NCBI GenBank assembly: GCA_019802505.1
Contig: JAFMOC010000377.1
Coordinates: forward strand, 62,001-126,000
Source: Corydoras sp. C115
Lineage: Eukaryota; Chordata; Actinopteri; Siluriformes; Callichthyidae
DNA: 64,000 nt
Direction: 5' to 3'
The notes under the pieces are model-generated. The model ran no database searches and was not told the origin of the DNA. It was given only the letters and a program-made list of their open reading frames with translations. Positions within the stretch are counted from its first letter, which is position 1. Every line of letters starts with the position of its first letter. The position numbers and the translations under genes were made by a program. Positions 25,768-56,099 of the stretch are shown here, piece after piece.

Positions 25768-26121
25768 ATTAATTCATTATCTTCTGTTTAATCCTCTACT
25801 AGGGTCGTGGGGGGGTGGTTGGGGGGTGTGTTTCCTAATGTCCATCCAGGGGAGAATTTTTCAGACGCTGACCAGATACACCCAGGACAGGACGCCACTG
25901 ACTGGGCACACACAGACATATATACAAGCTACACACACAATATATGGGGCAATTTACAGTTTTCAATTTACCTTGAATCTATGTTTTTGGACTGTGGGAG
26001 GAAAACTGAGAACCCGGAGGAAACCCGCACGGACACATGAGTCCATGGAAACTCCACCCAGATTTGAACCTGGATCCCCAGCGCTGAGAGAATATGCTAA
26101 CCACTAAGCCACAATGCTGTC
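25768..26121 (-). repeat. V-type SINE, near full length, older subfamily
   Basis: G-rich variable tract at 25808-25828. B box AGATTTGAACCTGG. Ends CTAAGCCACAATGCTGTCC. Confidence 0.84.
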
Positions 26122-26129
26122 CAGGTCAT

Positions 26130-26476
26130 GTATCCATCCATTATCCTTATCCTTTACTTCTACTAGGGTTGTGGGGGGGGGGGGTTCCCATGCCCATCCA
26201 GGTCTATTTCGGGCGCTGGGCAGATACACACAGGACAGGGTGCCAATCTATCACTGGGCACATTCACTCACACAAACACACTCTATATGGGGCAATTTCA
26301 GTTTTTAATTTACCTTGAATCCATATTTTTGGACTGTGGGAGGAAACCAGAGAACCCGGAGGAAACCCACACGGACACAGGGAGGACAGGGAAACTACAC
26401 CCAGATTGGGATGTGAACCTGGATCCCCAGCGCTGAGAGGAGAACAAGCTAATCACTAAGCCACCATGCCATCCAG
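26130..26476 (-). repeat. V-type SINE, full length, older subfamily
   Basis: It sits head-to-tail with the previous copy. G12 run at 26171. Ends CACTAAGCCACCATGCCATCC. Confidence 0.86.
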
Positions 26477-26512
26477 GTCATGAAAAAGGTGTAACTGTCC
26501 TCCGCTAGGAGT

Positions 26513-26885
26513 CAGGTCCAACATTCATTCATTCATTCATTATCTCCCGCTTTATCCTCTATTAGGGTCGCGGTGGGGTTCCCCATGCCCATCCAGGGGA
26601 GAACGTCTCGGGCGCTGGGCAGACACACCCAGGACAGGGCGCCAATCCATCGCTGGGCACACACTCACACACTCAAACACACTCAATATGGGGCAATTTA
26701 GAGAACTCAATTAACTTGATCCATGTTTTTGGACTGTGGGAGGAAACCGGAGAACCCGGAGGAAACCCACACGGACACGGGGAGAACATGGAAACTCCAC
26801 CCAGATGGGGATTCGAACCGGGAATCCCTAGTGCTGAGAGGCGAACGTGCTAACCACTAAGCCACCGTGCCGCTCAGGTCCAACA
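26513..26885 (-). repeat. V-type SINE, young subfamily, with target-site duplication
   Basis: CAGGTCCAACA is present on both sides (about 26513 and 26875). The full-length copy between has an intact A box, B box and ATTC tail. Confidence 0.92.
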
Positions 26886-26945
26886 ATACCTCTTTTTGTG
26901 CTTGATTCACACTAATGCCACGCCCTCTCGTACCTCATTGCTTTA

Positions 26946-27484
26946 ATATATACTCATACCTAACTGATGTTTGCCATGTTGTTCCGTGACGGTACATAAA
27001 AAGTTTTGCTTTGATAACGGTTGATACTTGGTCTGAAAAGTTGAAGAACCACTGAACTAGAACAGACATCGATTCGTTATGCACTGTGGAGAACAAGAAA
27101 TGAACCGATATTAAAGAACTCAAAAAGAAAAACCTTAAAGTTTGCTCTCTTTTAAGAGAAACAACTCCTCTGTTCAAATCAACAATATTTGGAACGTTCC
27201 TCGTTGCGGGCATCTGTTGACCCTGCTGGACGGTAGGATACAGGGTGGGCTCATGTGTGTTGGATATCTTGGACTGCTGTATAAATGCGAGGGAGTACAG
27301 GAGGAAGCCCCATCATATCACTCAACAACATTTATAGAGAGCAATAAGTCAAAGAAACGAGGTTGAGCTCCAACCACCATTATTCAGCCACCCAATTATT
27401 TCATTTTCCCCTTCGACCCTTGGAACTGCATCAGCACACATTCTTCCACCTGTGCTGGAGTGGTGGACCCTGCTCTGGAATTTT
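26946..27484. other. Intergenic DNA, nothing recognised
   Basis: No gene or repeat assigned. Contains GCTGTATAAATGCGAGGGA near 27277, a TATA-like motif without other promoter context. Confidence 0.35.
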
Positions 27485-27973
27485 GATACTAGAGGGGGGG
27501 GGGGTGTTCCCATGCCCATCCAGAGACAGGGCACACTAACTCACTCACTCATACAGACACTCACACAAACACACTCTATATGGGGCAATTTAGAGCATTT
27601 CATTTAACTTAAATCCATGTTTTTGGACACCGGAGAACCCGGAGGAAACCCATGTAGACGTGGGGAGAATAATAATAAACACTGGATCCAACTTTTAGGA
27701 CCGGAGGAGGAAGCCAGAGAACCCTAAGGGAACCCAGGCAGAGTTGCTTACACACACACACACACACACACAGAGACAGACTGTATAGGGGCAAATTAAA
27801 GCAGTCAGTTTACCTTGAATCCATATTTTTGGACTGTGGGAGGAAACTGGAGAGCATGGAGGAAATGCACGTGGACACGGGGAGAACATGGAAACTCCAC
27901 CCAGATTGATATTCGAATCTGGATCCCTAGTGCTGAGAGGAGAACATGCTCACCACTAAGCCACCGTGCCACT
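27485..27973 (-). repeat. V-type SINE with tandemly duplicated internal domain
   Basis: The central module (TTTGGAC ... GGAGAACCC(G/T)(G/A)A(G/C)G ... CAATTTA/AAATTAA) occurs three times between 27590 and 27860, with a (CA)n at 27749-27769. The head ends CACTAAGCCACCGTGCCAC. Confidence 0.78.
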
Positions 27974-27995
27974 CTTGTTTAAATATGAATTTATT

Positions 27996-28240
27996 CCTTC
28001 ACTGGGAGGAGTTTCCATGTTCTCCCTGTGTCCGTGTGGGTTTTCTCCAGGTTTTCCGGTTTCCTCCCACAGTCCAAAAATTCTCCAAATTGCCCCATAA
28101 AGTGTGTGTTTCAGTGTGTTTGTGCCAGGCGATAGATTGGCCCTGTCCTGGGTGTTTCTGCCCAGCACCCAAGACGTTCTTCTCAGGATGGGCATGGGAA
28201 CCCTAGTAGAGGATAGTATAAAGCGGTAGATAATGGGTGG
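27996..28240 (+). repeat. V-type SINE, head missing
   Basis: It runs from GGAGTTTCCATGTTCTCC to GATAATGGGTGGATGG, with a deletion removing the CATGGATCAAG block. Confidence 0.82.
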
Positions 28241-28379
28241 ATGGATACTTCAAAATTGTGTTGAAAGCCTCCAAAGGGACATGGAATTTGTTCTAGCTGC
28301 AAAGGTGGAGCAGCTTGGGAACCCATAAAAATTTGTAATCATTATTTCTATCTCTAGTGTAGTTCTAATACACTAGTGG

Positions 28380-28640
28380 CAGCTCCGCCTAATGACGTGT
28401 GTGCCTTTTAAAATCGGGAACAGTGCAACCTACACGGCACGCTTAGATGTGATGTCATTTCCCTTTATTTTGGGGCAAACAGTTTCATGGCTGGCTGATG
28501 GAATGGCGCCAAAGCTCCACCATTGCTAATCGTAAGTATTTCGTAAAAGGAGACGCCCCCAAATGTATTATAATGAACAATGTTGAGTTGTCAGGAAAAA
28601 AAACAAAAGAATTTCTAGACATAAGTTAAAGGTTTCCGTT
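28380..28640. other. Short block partly shared with 23190; candidate distal 3' end of cbfa2t3
   Basis: CTAATGACGTGTGTGCCTTT mirrors 23210. A minus-strand AATAAA (complement at 28464-28469) could serve cbfa2t3 at the end of a 1.6-kb 3'UTR. Confidence 0.35.
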
Positions 28641-30039
28641 ATTTGGCAAACATTTTTCTGGACTTCTTTTTAAATACTATATACATTCACATTAAATTAA
28701 TGGTTGATATTTTAAATAGCTTTATAGATTTATATTCTAAGTACCCGAGGGGTGATTCTGAGGTTCCGTACAGTAGCTGAATAACTCTCATTATATTGCA
28801 CCTCTGTCCTGTCACTGCCTCGTGTTCTGCCTGTCGTAAACCGCAGAACTCGAGCATCTTTACATGAACTTCTCCATGTGTCTGGCCCAAATAAAAAGCA
28901 AATAAAAGGAAGTACCGATGTCCTTTTCGTTCGGAGTAGAAACACAGGACGATGACGGAGACGATGAGAAAAGCAGTATCTACAAGTTCGCTTCCTTCCC
29001 ACATTCGTTCAGAGGGAAGGACACGGAGGGACGCCAAGACGGGAGGTAGAAAGAGACCAAAAAAACAGAAGAAGGAGAGTCCACGCCACCTTCTTTTTGA
29101 GACTGACGCATCAGTCTGCTTGTCATGCTTTGGAAAACGAGAGAAGATCGAAGTTGCACCGATGTGGAAAGTCTTTTTTTCGTACGTAAAAAAGGAAACT
29201 GCTTCAAAGGCATGTCCTTGGTGCGGTGATGGGGTTCGACTTTGGCAGTTCAAGTGCCAGTTTCTTGGTTTCCAGGTCAACGTTCTTGTTCTCACGCTTT
29301 CAGTTGGCCTGCATCTTCTGCCTATGACCATACTCCTGGATTTTGGAAAGAGCGTTGTGGAAAATGGGGGCAGAGTCAGAAAATCGAGGCAAGGAAGGGC
29401 CGTCCCTTGTTTGCCCCATCGTTAAAACCGGCATCGTTCTCGTTTGGTTTGCTCTTGAGTGACTTTGGCAGTGTATAAATAGTTTGGATCAGGTTTGTAT
29501 TATTCACTTTCATTTGGGTTCGCTCGGGGAGGTGAGTCCGGCATAGGTTTTTCTTGGCTCGCTAGCAAGGTAGTTATCAGGTCTTTATTCTTTTATTATT
29601 ATTATTATTATTATTAGACGTCTCAGTTTGGATTTTTGGATTCATATTAAAGCCAAAAATGAACGGGTCAAGACAAATGGCCTGTAGTGCGATGGACGAA
29701 CGACGGACGGGATAGGTCCATCACCTTTCTATAACAAATACAGACTGCAGCAAGAACTTGCACTCTGTTATTCCTGTCCTGTGAAGTCCCTGCATAGCGT
29801 GATGACGTGGTTTCGGTAAAAGCTGCCTCCATGCACGCTAGCAGATCTCATATTTACAGGGTGCGTTTTTATAAAACGAGACGATAAGACCTGGGCCTGG
29901 TTGTAAACACAAACCGGTCTGGATGAGGACTTCGGGTGGAGAGCGCAGTGTGCAGGTTGGTTCGTAAAGGTTTCTCAGCTTGTGTGGTCGCAGCATGAGC
30001 AGGAATATCGAGCATGCCCGCACCGGGATAGGCTGGAGG
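28641..30039 (-). other. cbfa2t3 3'UTR (inferred)
   Basis: 1.4 kb of transposon-free sequence directly follows the stop codon, in contrast with the repeat-packed DNA on either side. AATAAA signals on the minus strand lie at 29584-29589 and 29592-29597, and further at 28464. Long unassigned frames overlap on both strands here (minus 28687-29331, 214 residues; plus 28952-29425, 157 residues). Neither has a recognised domain. Confidence 0.5.
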
Positions 30040-48430
<18,391 letters not shown>

Positions 48431-48539
48431 CTGAAAACAGAGGGGACCAATAAAGAGCCATGAATTCTAGAGTAAATATAACTGTAATTTTACGTTGTTT
48501 AAGTGATAGTTGTGAAGCTGAAAATGGTCAACATCATCT

Positions 48540-48965
48540 AGAACAGTGGTTCTTAAACTGTGGTACACAAAGAAGCACACCAGAAAATGGTATGGATACA
48601 CAATACATTATATTTCCTGATATATTTTATAAACTGCATGCTGTAATTTGGCCACATGATGGCGGTATTTGATTGTTGGACCGACCGGAAACTTTTTACC
48701 ACGATTACATTGTGGAAGAGCAGATTATTAACGATTTAGCTTTTAATAAATAAACACATTTATGAATTAAACCTTGTTTTTTATTATAGTGTGTTTGTAA
48801 TAATGTCTGGAGGTTGTGTATTATTGTGAATAAATCACGGGAAAGAGGTGTAACTGTATTCCACTACACGTCGTGCCTAATAACACCTCGATACTGTGAT
48901 TTATTTCCAATGATGCCACGCCCTCTCATACCTTATTGCTTTAATATTTGGTGTACAACACAACA
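48540..48965. repeat. Fold-back interspersed repeat, copy 6
   Basis: GTGGTTCTTAAACTGTGGTA start, then a hairpin between TTATTGTGAATAAATCACGG and GTGATTTATTTCCAATGATG (48820-48917). Confidence 0.72.
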
Positions 48966-49024
48966 AAATGATTTACACCACATATTCTAACTTAATGGCT
49001 GGAGTCCTAATTCAGGGTTAACTC

Positions 49025-49335
49025 ATTTATTCATTCATTATCTTCCACTTAATCCTCTACTAGCGTCGTGGTGGAAGGGTAAAGGGCCCAGGAACATACA
49101 CCCAGGGCACGCACTCACTCACACAGACACACACACAAACACACTCTATATGGGGCAATTTAAAGCATTCACTTTTCCTTGAATCCATGTTTTTAGACAG
49201 TAAGAGGAAACTGGAGAACATGGAGCAAGTCCATGTGGACACAGGGAGAACATGGACCCAGATTGGGATTTGAACTTGGATCCCCAGCGCTGAGAGATGA
49301 ATGTGCTAACCACTAAGCCCAGACCGTGCCGCCCC
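49025..49335 (-). repeat. V-type SINE, internally deleted
   Basis: TTATTCATTCATTATCTTCC to ACCGTGCCGCCCC. The CCCATGCCCATCC block is lost. Confidence 0.84.
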
Positions 49336-49509
49336 AAACGTTAAATATGACGTGATTTTCTCTAGAGCAATAAGTATTAAGACTTGCAGTAGAAACTTGC
49401 TTCTCATTGGAATCAAAGCTCCAACCCACCAATTCAGAACTTATTACATTTAACTAACACTGCTCTTGATACAATAACAGCAGAACTCCAATCTGAAATT
49501 CTCTGCTGT

Positions 49510-50910
49510 GATGTTTAATTTCAAGTTCAAGTAATTTATTTATATAGCGGTTTTTACAACAGTACATTGTCACAAAGCAGCTTTACAGTGTTATAAGCCT
49601 TTAAGCCCCCAAAGAGCAAGCCAAAGTGACAGTGTCAAGAAAAAACTGCCTGTTATGTTGTTTTTTTAAGGAAGAAACCTTGTGAGGACCAAGGCTTAGT
49701 GGGGGACTCATCCTCCTTGAGCGGCCGGGCAACATCAACAACAAAAATCCAGGTTCCATCCAGTAATCATCGTAGCCGCAGTGCTTCAGCAGAACCATGG
49801 ATGAAGAGCTGACAACACCTCAAAGAAACCACCAAATTACCCTGAATGCATGTGTTTGGACTGTGGGAGGAAACCAGAAAACCCAGAGGCAACCACGTGG
49901 ACACGGGGAGAACATGGAAACCTCACCCAAATCGGGATTTGAACCTGGATCCCCAGTGCTGAGAGCACTTATCTCAACATTAGTAGAGGACATGGCGCTG
50001 AAATGCTATTCCGGGGAGCCCTCTGAACTAAGTAACCTGCAGTATCTGCCCCTTTTAGTTCTTTTGCTCTGGTCATTGATGCCAGAGTCACATTCTACAC
50101 TGTGCCAATCAAACTACATAATTACTTTGCTTTCTACTAATTAGCTCTCTACTAATGATGAGATAAATGGTTTGCCTCTCAAGTTCAAGTAATTCATGTT
50201 CAAGTAATTTATTTATATAGCACTTTTTACAAGAGTACATTGTCCCAAACAGCTTTACAGTTTTAAAAGCCATTAAACCCCCAAAGAGCAAGCCGAAGCG
50301 ACAGAGGCAAGAACAAACTCCCTGTAATGTTGTTATTTTAAGGAAGAAACATTGGGAGGACCAAGACTCAGTGGGGGACTCATCCTCCTTGAGCGGCCTG
50401 GCAACATCAACAGTGTAGAATACTATTGTACAGATTGTGTCGAGATCGTGTGACTATATTTAACAAGTCTCAGTGCTGGGGATCCAGGTTCGAATCCCAA
50501 TCTGGGTGAAGTTTCCTGGAGGTGTTGTCAGTTCTTCATCCATGGTTTTGCGGCTACGACAATTACTGGATGGAACCTGGGTTTTTTGGAGTCCTATAGG
50601 ACACCCTCAATGGACTTATATAGATTTCAATTGTTAAATATGGGTCACCTGATTACCACACAATCTGTACATTAGTGTCCTACACTGTTGATGCTGCCCG
50701 GCCGCTCAAGGAGGATGAGGCCCCCACTGAGTCTTGGTCCTCACAAGGTTTCTTCCTTAAAATAACAACATAACAGGAAGTGTTATGTTGCCACTGTCAC
50801 TTCAACTTGCTTTTTGGGGGTTTAAAGGCTTATAAAACTGTTAAGCTGCTTTGTGACAATGCACTATAGTAAATAGAAAATAGAAATAAATTACTTGAAC
50901 TTAAACTTGA
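49510..50910. repeat. Three copies of a dispersed repeat (49510-49830, 50185-50415, 50520-50910 inverted)
   Basis: Landmarks are TTTATTTATATAGC(G/A), GTCACAAAGCAGCTTTACAG, AAGGAAGAAACCTTGTGAGG and TCATCCTCCTTGAGCGGCC. The third copy is the reverse complement. The pattern is common in teleost genomes. I could not assign the class. Confidence 0.72.
49838..49972 (-). repeat. V-type SINE 5' half
   Basis: TGTGTTTGGACTGTGGGAGG to GGATCCCCAGTGCTGAGAG. A 57-bp opposed head fragment lies at 50462-50518. Confidence 0.82.
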
Positions 50911-50924
50911 GTTACCATGTTCTA

Positions 50925-51690
50925 AGGTTGTTTATTGGTCCAAATGGATTAAGGTTAATCACTGTGTTCTTCCTTAATAGAACTGGAACTTTGTTTACTA
51001 TTTGGGTGAATCAAATAATGTGAAAATACTAATGCTAAGAGTTCAACTTAGCATAGCATCGGTTAAATGATGGTGACACCTCGTGTAACACACATCAATT
51101 ACACCAAGGTTCGTTTATTGGTCCATATGGATTTATAGGTTAATCACCGTGTTCTTCCTTAATAGAACTGGAACTTTGTTTACTATTTGGGAGAATCATC
51201 CATCCAGATACACCCAGGACAGGATGCCAATTAATCGACGGGCACACACACAAACATATATGGGGCAATTTGGAGAATTCAATTCACCTTGATCCGGAGA
51301 ACTCAGAGAAAATCCACATGAACATGGGGAGAACATGGAAAATCCACCCAGACTGGGATTCGAACCGGGAATCCCTAGCGCTGAGAGGCGTACGTGCTAA
51401 CCACTAAGCCACCGTGCCGCATAGGAGAACCAAATAATGTTAAAATAGTAATGCTAAGATTTTAACTTAGCATAGCATCGGTTAAATGATGGTGACACCT
51501 CGTGTAACACACATCAATTACACCAAGGTTGTTTTATTGGTCAATATGATTTTATAAGTTAATCACCGTGTGGTTCCTTAATAGAACTGGAACCTTTTTT
51601 TTTTACTATTTGGGAGAACCAAATAAAAGTTCAATTTAGCATAGCATCGGATGTTCTTTAAAAAACAGGGTTTGGTAAAGAGAACGAACT
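50925..51690. repeat. About 190-bp tandem repeat, roughly three units, split by a SINE
   Basis: CCTTAATAGAACTGGAACTT occurs near 50973, 51159 and 51578. GCATAGCATCGGTTAAATGA occurs near 51052 and 51470. The SINE at 51195-51423 interrupts unit 2. Confidence 0.88.
51195..51423 (-). repeat. V-type SINE in the tandem repeat
   Basis: CCAGATACACCCAGGACAGG to AAGCCACCGTGCCGCA. The 3' tail is missing. Confidence 0.86.
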
Positions 51691-51699
51691 ACGATGCCC

Positions 51700-51995
51700 A
51701 GTTACGAACATAATTACACACTATCACTAATTACACAAATGTAATTGGGTCAAAAGTATGGGATCGCGGCTACCATGACTAGCTTAGCTCCAGAATCCCA
51801 GAATTTATGGACATTTATGCAGAATATGCAAAAAAACCCATCAAGGCCAGTTAAGTATATGACTTAATTCAGGGTAGTGATGGCTGAGGGATCCACTGAG
51901 CAATGCCCTTAACCTTGTCCCCCACTGTGACCCTTGCAAAGCCGTGAAATTTGCAGTACTATTTACATTGGCTATATATTAAATGACAATTAAGA
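51700..51995. other. Intronic DNA, nothing recognised
   Basis: No gene or repeat is assigned. Confidence 0.35.
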
Positions 51996-51999
51996 CATC

Positions 52000-52400
52000 T
52001 TACCCCCTTACTCGACTACCTCTTCCCCTGGAGTTGTAACGTGCATGGAAGGTTCTGAGAGCTGGAGCGGCATTACCAGTAAACACAGTATCAGTTCTGC
52101 TGCAAACACAGAGCTGAACACCTGTTATCCTGCTCAGCTGCCGCTGACGAGAGCCCTCGCGGCCCCCACCCGACGGCCCGACACGCTGCCAACCATGTCC
52201 TACGCTCGCTGTCCGACTGCCCCTTTCCAGGAGCTTGACAGTCAGTGACAAGTGCAGCTGGATCTGCTGCTGTCCATCACAAAATATCTGTCCATCAGAG
52301 AACCCACCTCCATTGGCGTTCCCCACAGCGCAGAACATACAGGCCTTCCAGAGGTCACTTCAATCATCACACCTCCTGTTCCCGACCCTTTTTACATAAA
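52000..52400. other. GC-rich non-repetitive island in the probable first intron of cbfa2t3
   Basis: The minus-strand frame 52000-52338 (112 residues) has a Gly/Arg-rich end and is followed by GGGG|GTAAGA, which fits a splice donor. Joining it to exon 48284-48430 does not keep that frame open, so if it is an exon it is 5' untranslated. No family was recognised. Confidence 0.35.
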
Positions 52401-52582
52401 TTTTTACATTAATTGGCTGAAAATATCTACTTTAATCAGAGGGCGTGAATCGCTGACATGGCCTAGGCCTCCTAGAACACGGTGATATGGAGAACTCAAA
52501 ATATGATTGGTTGAAGGTTGATCTACATTTATTTAATGCTATTGGGCCAAAATTCAAATTTTAAATATCAAATCTATCAAAT

Positions 52583-53140
52583 TTGGAAACTCCAACCAGA
52601 TTGGGATTCGAACCAGGAATGCCTAGGACTGAGAGGAGAACATGCTAACCATTAAGCCACCGTACCTGGCAAACCATACATCTATCTATTATCCTCCACT
52701 TTATTCTCCCTTGGATGGGCATGGGGAACCCCCCTCCGCGATCCTAGTAGAGGATAAAGTGAAAGATAATGGATGGATGGATGGATGGATGAATTTCCAT
52801 GTTCTCCCCCTGTCCACGTGTGTTTCTTCCGGGTTCTCCTGTTTCCTCCCACGTCCAAAAACAATTTATTCATAATAAATTGGTTACGTGGGTGGCAAGG
52901 TGCCTCACAGCGCTGTCCGTGTGGGTTCCTTCAGGTTCTCCGGTTTCCTACAACAGTCCAAAAACATGGATTCAAGATTTAAATTGCCCCATATAGAGTG
53001 TATTTATGTGAGTGTGTTCAAATAAGTGGCACCCTGTCCTGGGTGTATCTACCCAGCGTCCAAAACATTCTCCCCTGCATGGGCATGGGGAACCCCCCCG
53101 TGACCCTAGTAGGATAAAGTGGAAGATACTGGATGGATGG
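52583..53140. repeat. V-type SINE head fragment (-) and following copy (+)
   Basis: 52583-52670 minus (B box to ATTAAGCCACCG), a 3' piece at 52685-52790 and a plus copy 52790-53140 with a short insertion (CAATTTATTCATAATAAATT). Confidence 0.78.
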
Positions 53141-53860
53141 AAGATGGGCACCTCTTATTTAACCCTAATGGATTCCTTTCTGATTTTTAATGTATCTTCC
53201 TTAAAAACCAACAACAACAGGGTTTTTCTTTGCTGTTTCAGCCTCCACTTGATCTTTCTGGGTTCTTTTGTGGGTTTAGAACACTGTAAAGCTCCTTCAA
53301 GCGAGCAAAAAAAAAAAACCTGCACCTTTCAGGATTCTTTCAAGGATGTACGATTGAACGCCCATGCAACTCTCAATGAGAATGCATAGAACCCTGGACT
53401 CTCATCCTGGTCCTGATCCCAACTGTGAGTCAGCTGCGTCCTGCTCCCGTCACCCTCCAGCAGGTCAGCTAGGCACTGTACAACCGCACACACACATTGC
53501 CGGCCATGTGGTGTGGTTGTTCAGGCCATGTTCTGAGACAACCCCCCCCCACCATCAGCTCCCAGGCCTGCGCTCCTATCAGCAGAATTGTCAAGTGCAA
53601 AAATAACCAAACACACAGGTCACAGCAAAAGCGCTAACGGGCAGATAATTGGTACTCGACCTCACTGGAACGACAGCTGCTCGCGGCTACAAAGAACCAA
53701 TCTGGAGGGGCGGGGGTGGCCGGGGCGTGCTTTTCATGCTGGAAGAATCACAGCTGATCCAGAAAGTATGGAAACACTTATTAGAAAAGTTCATGACGTG
53801 ACCACTTTATGTCCTTTGTAGTAGTATAACTCCTTTCCAGTAAAATACTTGTATTTATGT
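53141..53860. other. Repeat-free intronic DNA, no gene assigned
   Basis: The small plus-strand frames are not supported by splice sites or motifs. Confidence 0.35.
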
Positions 53861-53861
53861 C

Positions 53862-53985
53862 AGCATGGTGGCTTAGTGGTTAGCATGTTCTCCTCACAGT
53901 GCTGGGGATCCAGGTTCGAATCACAATCTGGGTGGAGTTTCCATGTTCTCCTTGTGTCTGCGTGGGGTTCCTCCGGCTAAATGAC
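53862..53985 (+). repeat. V-type SINE 5' third
   Basis: GGTGGCTTAGTGGTTAGCAT, B box GGTTCGAATCAC, breaks off after GGGGTTCCTCCGGC. Confidence 0.85.
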
Positions 53986-54125
53986 TACATGTAAATGTAA
54001 TGTAAATAAAAAACTGACCCATGTCCCAAAGAGACTTTCAGCTTCGACATGTAACATCTTTAATGTGTATTTTTTAAAAAAAGGTAAGCCTGAGTTGGAT
54101 CATAATTTTGAAATGGTATATATAT

Positions 54126-54463
54126 AAATCCATCCATCCATTGATCTCTCGCTTAATCCTCTACTAAGGTCGTGGGGGATTGGTTCCCCATGCCCATCCA
54201 GGGGAGAACGTTTCGGGTTCTGGGCTGATACACTTAGGACAGGATGCCAATCTATCCCTGGGCACAAACTCACTTACACAGCCACAGAAACACACTCTAT
54301 ATGGGGCAATTTGGAGAATTCAATTGAGCTTGAGCCATGTTTTTGATCTATTGGAGGAAACTAGAGAACCTGGAGGAAACCCACACGGACACGGGGAGAA
54401 CATGGAAACTCCAACCAGATTGGGATTAGAGAGAACATGCCACCCACTAAACCACTGTGTCAC
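54126..54463 (-). repeat. V-type SINE, near full length
   Basis: CCATCCATCCATTGATCTCT to CACTAAACCACTGTGTCACC. The B box is damaged (GGGATTAGAGAG). Confidence 0.84.
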
Positions 54464-54489
54464 CCATATATATATATATTATATCTACA

Positions 54490-54780
54490 ATCTTCAGATA
54501 GTTTGCTTCTCACTGATGCCACTGCTTTTGTGTAAATCTTACTGTGTGAACCTAATTTGCCCCTCAGGGATCCCACACTCCCTCAAATCCAATGCCAACT
54601 GCTGCACGGTGTCACTGGGGATTGTGGGAGTGTCCGAGCTTCTACTGCGGGGCTTTTGTCTCCCAGCGGATGGAGGAGAGATTCATCAGTCCTACTCCTG
54701 CATTCACCGTGGGATTATAAACAGCTGTTTAATCTGACTGCACCAAGGCCGGGCCGGCATTTATACACCATTTTAATAGG
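54490..54780. promoter_or_regulatory. Repeat-free island, candidate conserved non-coding element
   Basis: CACTGGGGATTGTGGGAGTG and CCGTGGGATTATAAACAGCT are unlike any repeat in the window. Regulatory role is inference. Confidence 0.3.
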
Positions 54781-55720
54781 TTACAAAGTCCACAGTGTAC
54801 AGAACCCCCCCACCCCCTCTACTCTTAACCCCCACCCCCATCTGTGACCATCTGTGCCTCCATTGTGGCTAAACATGGGAGAACCTTAAGCATCAACACT
54901 CTCTCTCTCTCTGTCTTCTAAACCCTCTATGAATAGAATGTAATCAGACTACGGAATGTTATGAACTTATAAATTGGTTTATTTTATTAACCCTTTTTAA
55001 TTTGCAATTGAGCTGACCAATGGGACCCAACTTTAACCATTTAATGTCAACGAGCTTGCGACCGCTGCATAATTACTGGAAATCGATGTGTTTTGCATGC
55101 TGGTGGATCATTAGTGTGATTTGCATATATGACATTACGTGTGATCGCCATATTTGGCGATCGCACTATTGTTATCCCAATTTTATTATACCACCATTTG
55201 TTGTCTCCCTTTTTGTCTTCTCCTCACAATTTTCACCCTATCGACACAATTTTTACAGGACACATACTCATTGCTACGATCAGTGCTTGTAAACAGCTAA
55301 GGAATCGGTCGAACCGTCCCTGAGATATTTCCATTTATCTGAGCCAAAATTCCCATTCATTTTGGTTTACGGGATATTTGCTCTTCCATATTTCAGCCAG
55401 TTTTTAAGCTACAAAAAAGAAATTCGCTGAAGTCGGAGATAACTCCAGCTAGATTAGTCTTGCCAAATTGCAGAGTGATCGCATTCTTTATTTAGTCGTG
55501 ATCACTCTGCAAATTCACCAAGTACGTACCAAGTACGGGGTGGTTTGCATAAACACCCAACATCCAAAACCACAGACTGATTGCATGTTCTGTTCACTTT
55601 TTATCACTCTATAAAATTTGCATTCCTCCCATCACTTTAACCACACCCTATTACCTGAACACGCCCACTTTATAAACCTTAATTAATTAATAATTAATAA
55701 TGAATGTCAAAAAGCAGATA
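54781..55720. repeat. AT-rich DNA with the second copy of the 12.6-kb dispersed repeat (55300-55640)
   Basis: TGATCACTCTGCAAATTCAC and CACCCTATTACCTGAACACG. Nothing else is recognised. Confidence 0.5.
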
Positions 55721-55721
55721 T

Positions 55722-56095
55722 TCAGTGGAGTTTCCATGGGTTTCCTCCAGATTCTCTAGTTTCCGCCCAAAATACAAAAAACATGGATTCAAGGTAAATT
55801 GAATGCTCTCAATTGCACCATATAGTGTGTGTTTGTGTGTGTGAGAAATTGGCATCCTGTCCTGGGTGTATCTGCCCTGTGCCCAAAATGTTCACCCCTG
55901 GATGGGCATCGGGAACCCCCCCACGATCCCCAGTAGAGGATAAAGCGGAAGTTAATGAAAGAATGAATTTGCCCCATATGGTGTCTGTGTGAATGAGTGT
56001 GTCCAGTGATAGATTGGCATCTTGTCCTGGGTGTATCTGCCCAGCGTTCTCCCCCAGATGGACATGGGAAACCCCGCCCTGAATTTGCCCTTATC
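55722..56095 (+). repeat. Two V-type SINE 3' parts in tandem
   Basis: 55722-55968 (central domain to GAAGTTAATGAAAGAAT) and 55968-56095 (TTTGCCCCATATGGTGTCTG to the 3' module). Confidence 0.8.
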
Positions 56096-56099
56096 TAAA

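Larger units (their letters stand above)
25440..26945. repeat. Fold-back interspersed repeat, copy 5, carrying three SINE insertions
   Basis: The element starts near ACAATCTCCATTCTGTAATTTGG (trimmed: CATTCTGTAATTTGGCCAC). It is interrupted at 25768, resumes at 26477 (TCATGAAAAAGGTGTAACTG), is interrupted again at 26524-26874, and ends ATGCCACGCCCTCTCG near 26935. Confidence 0.7.
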
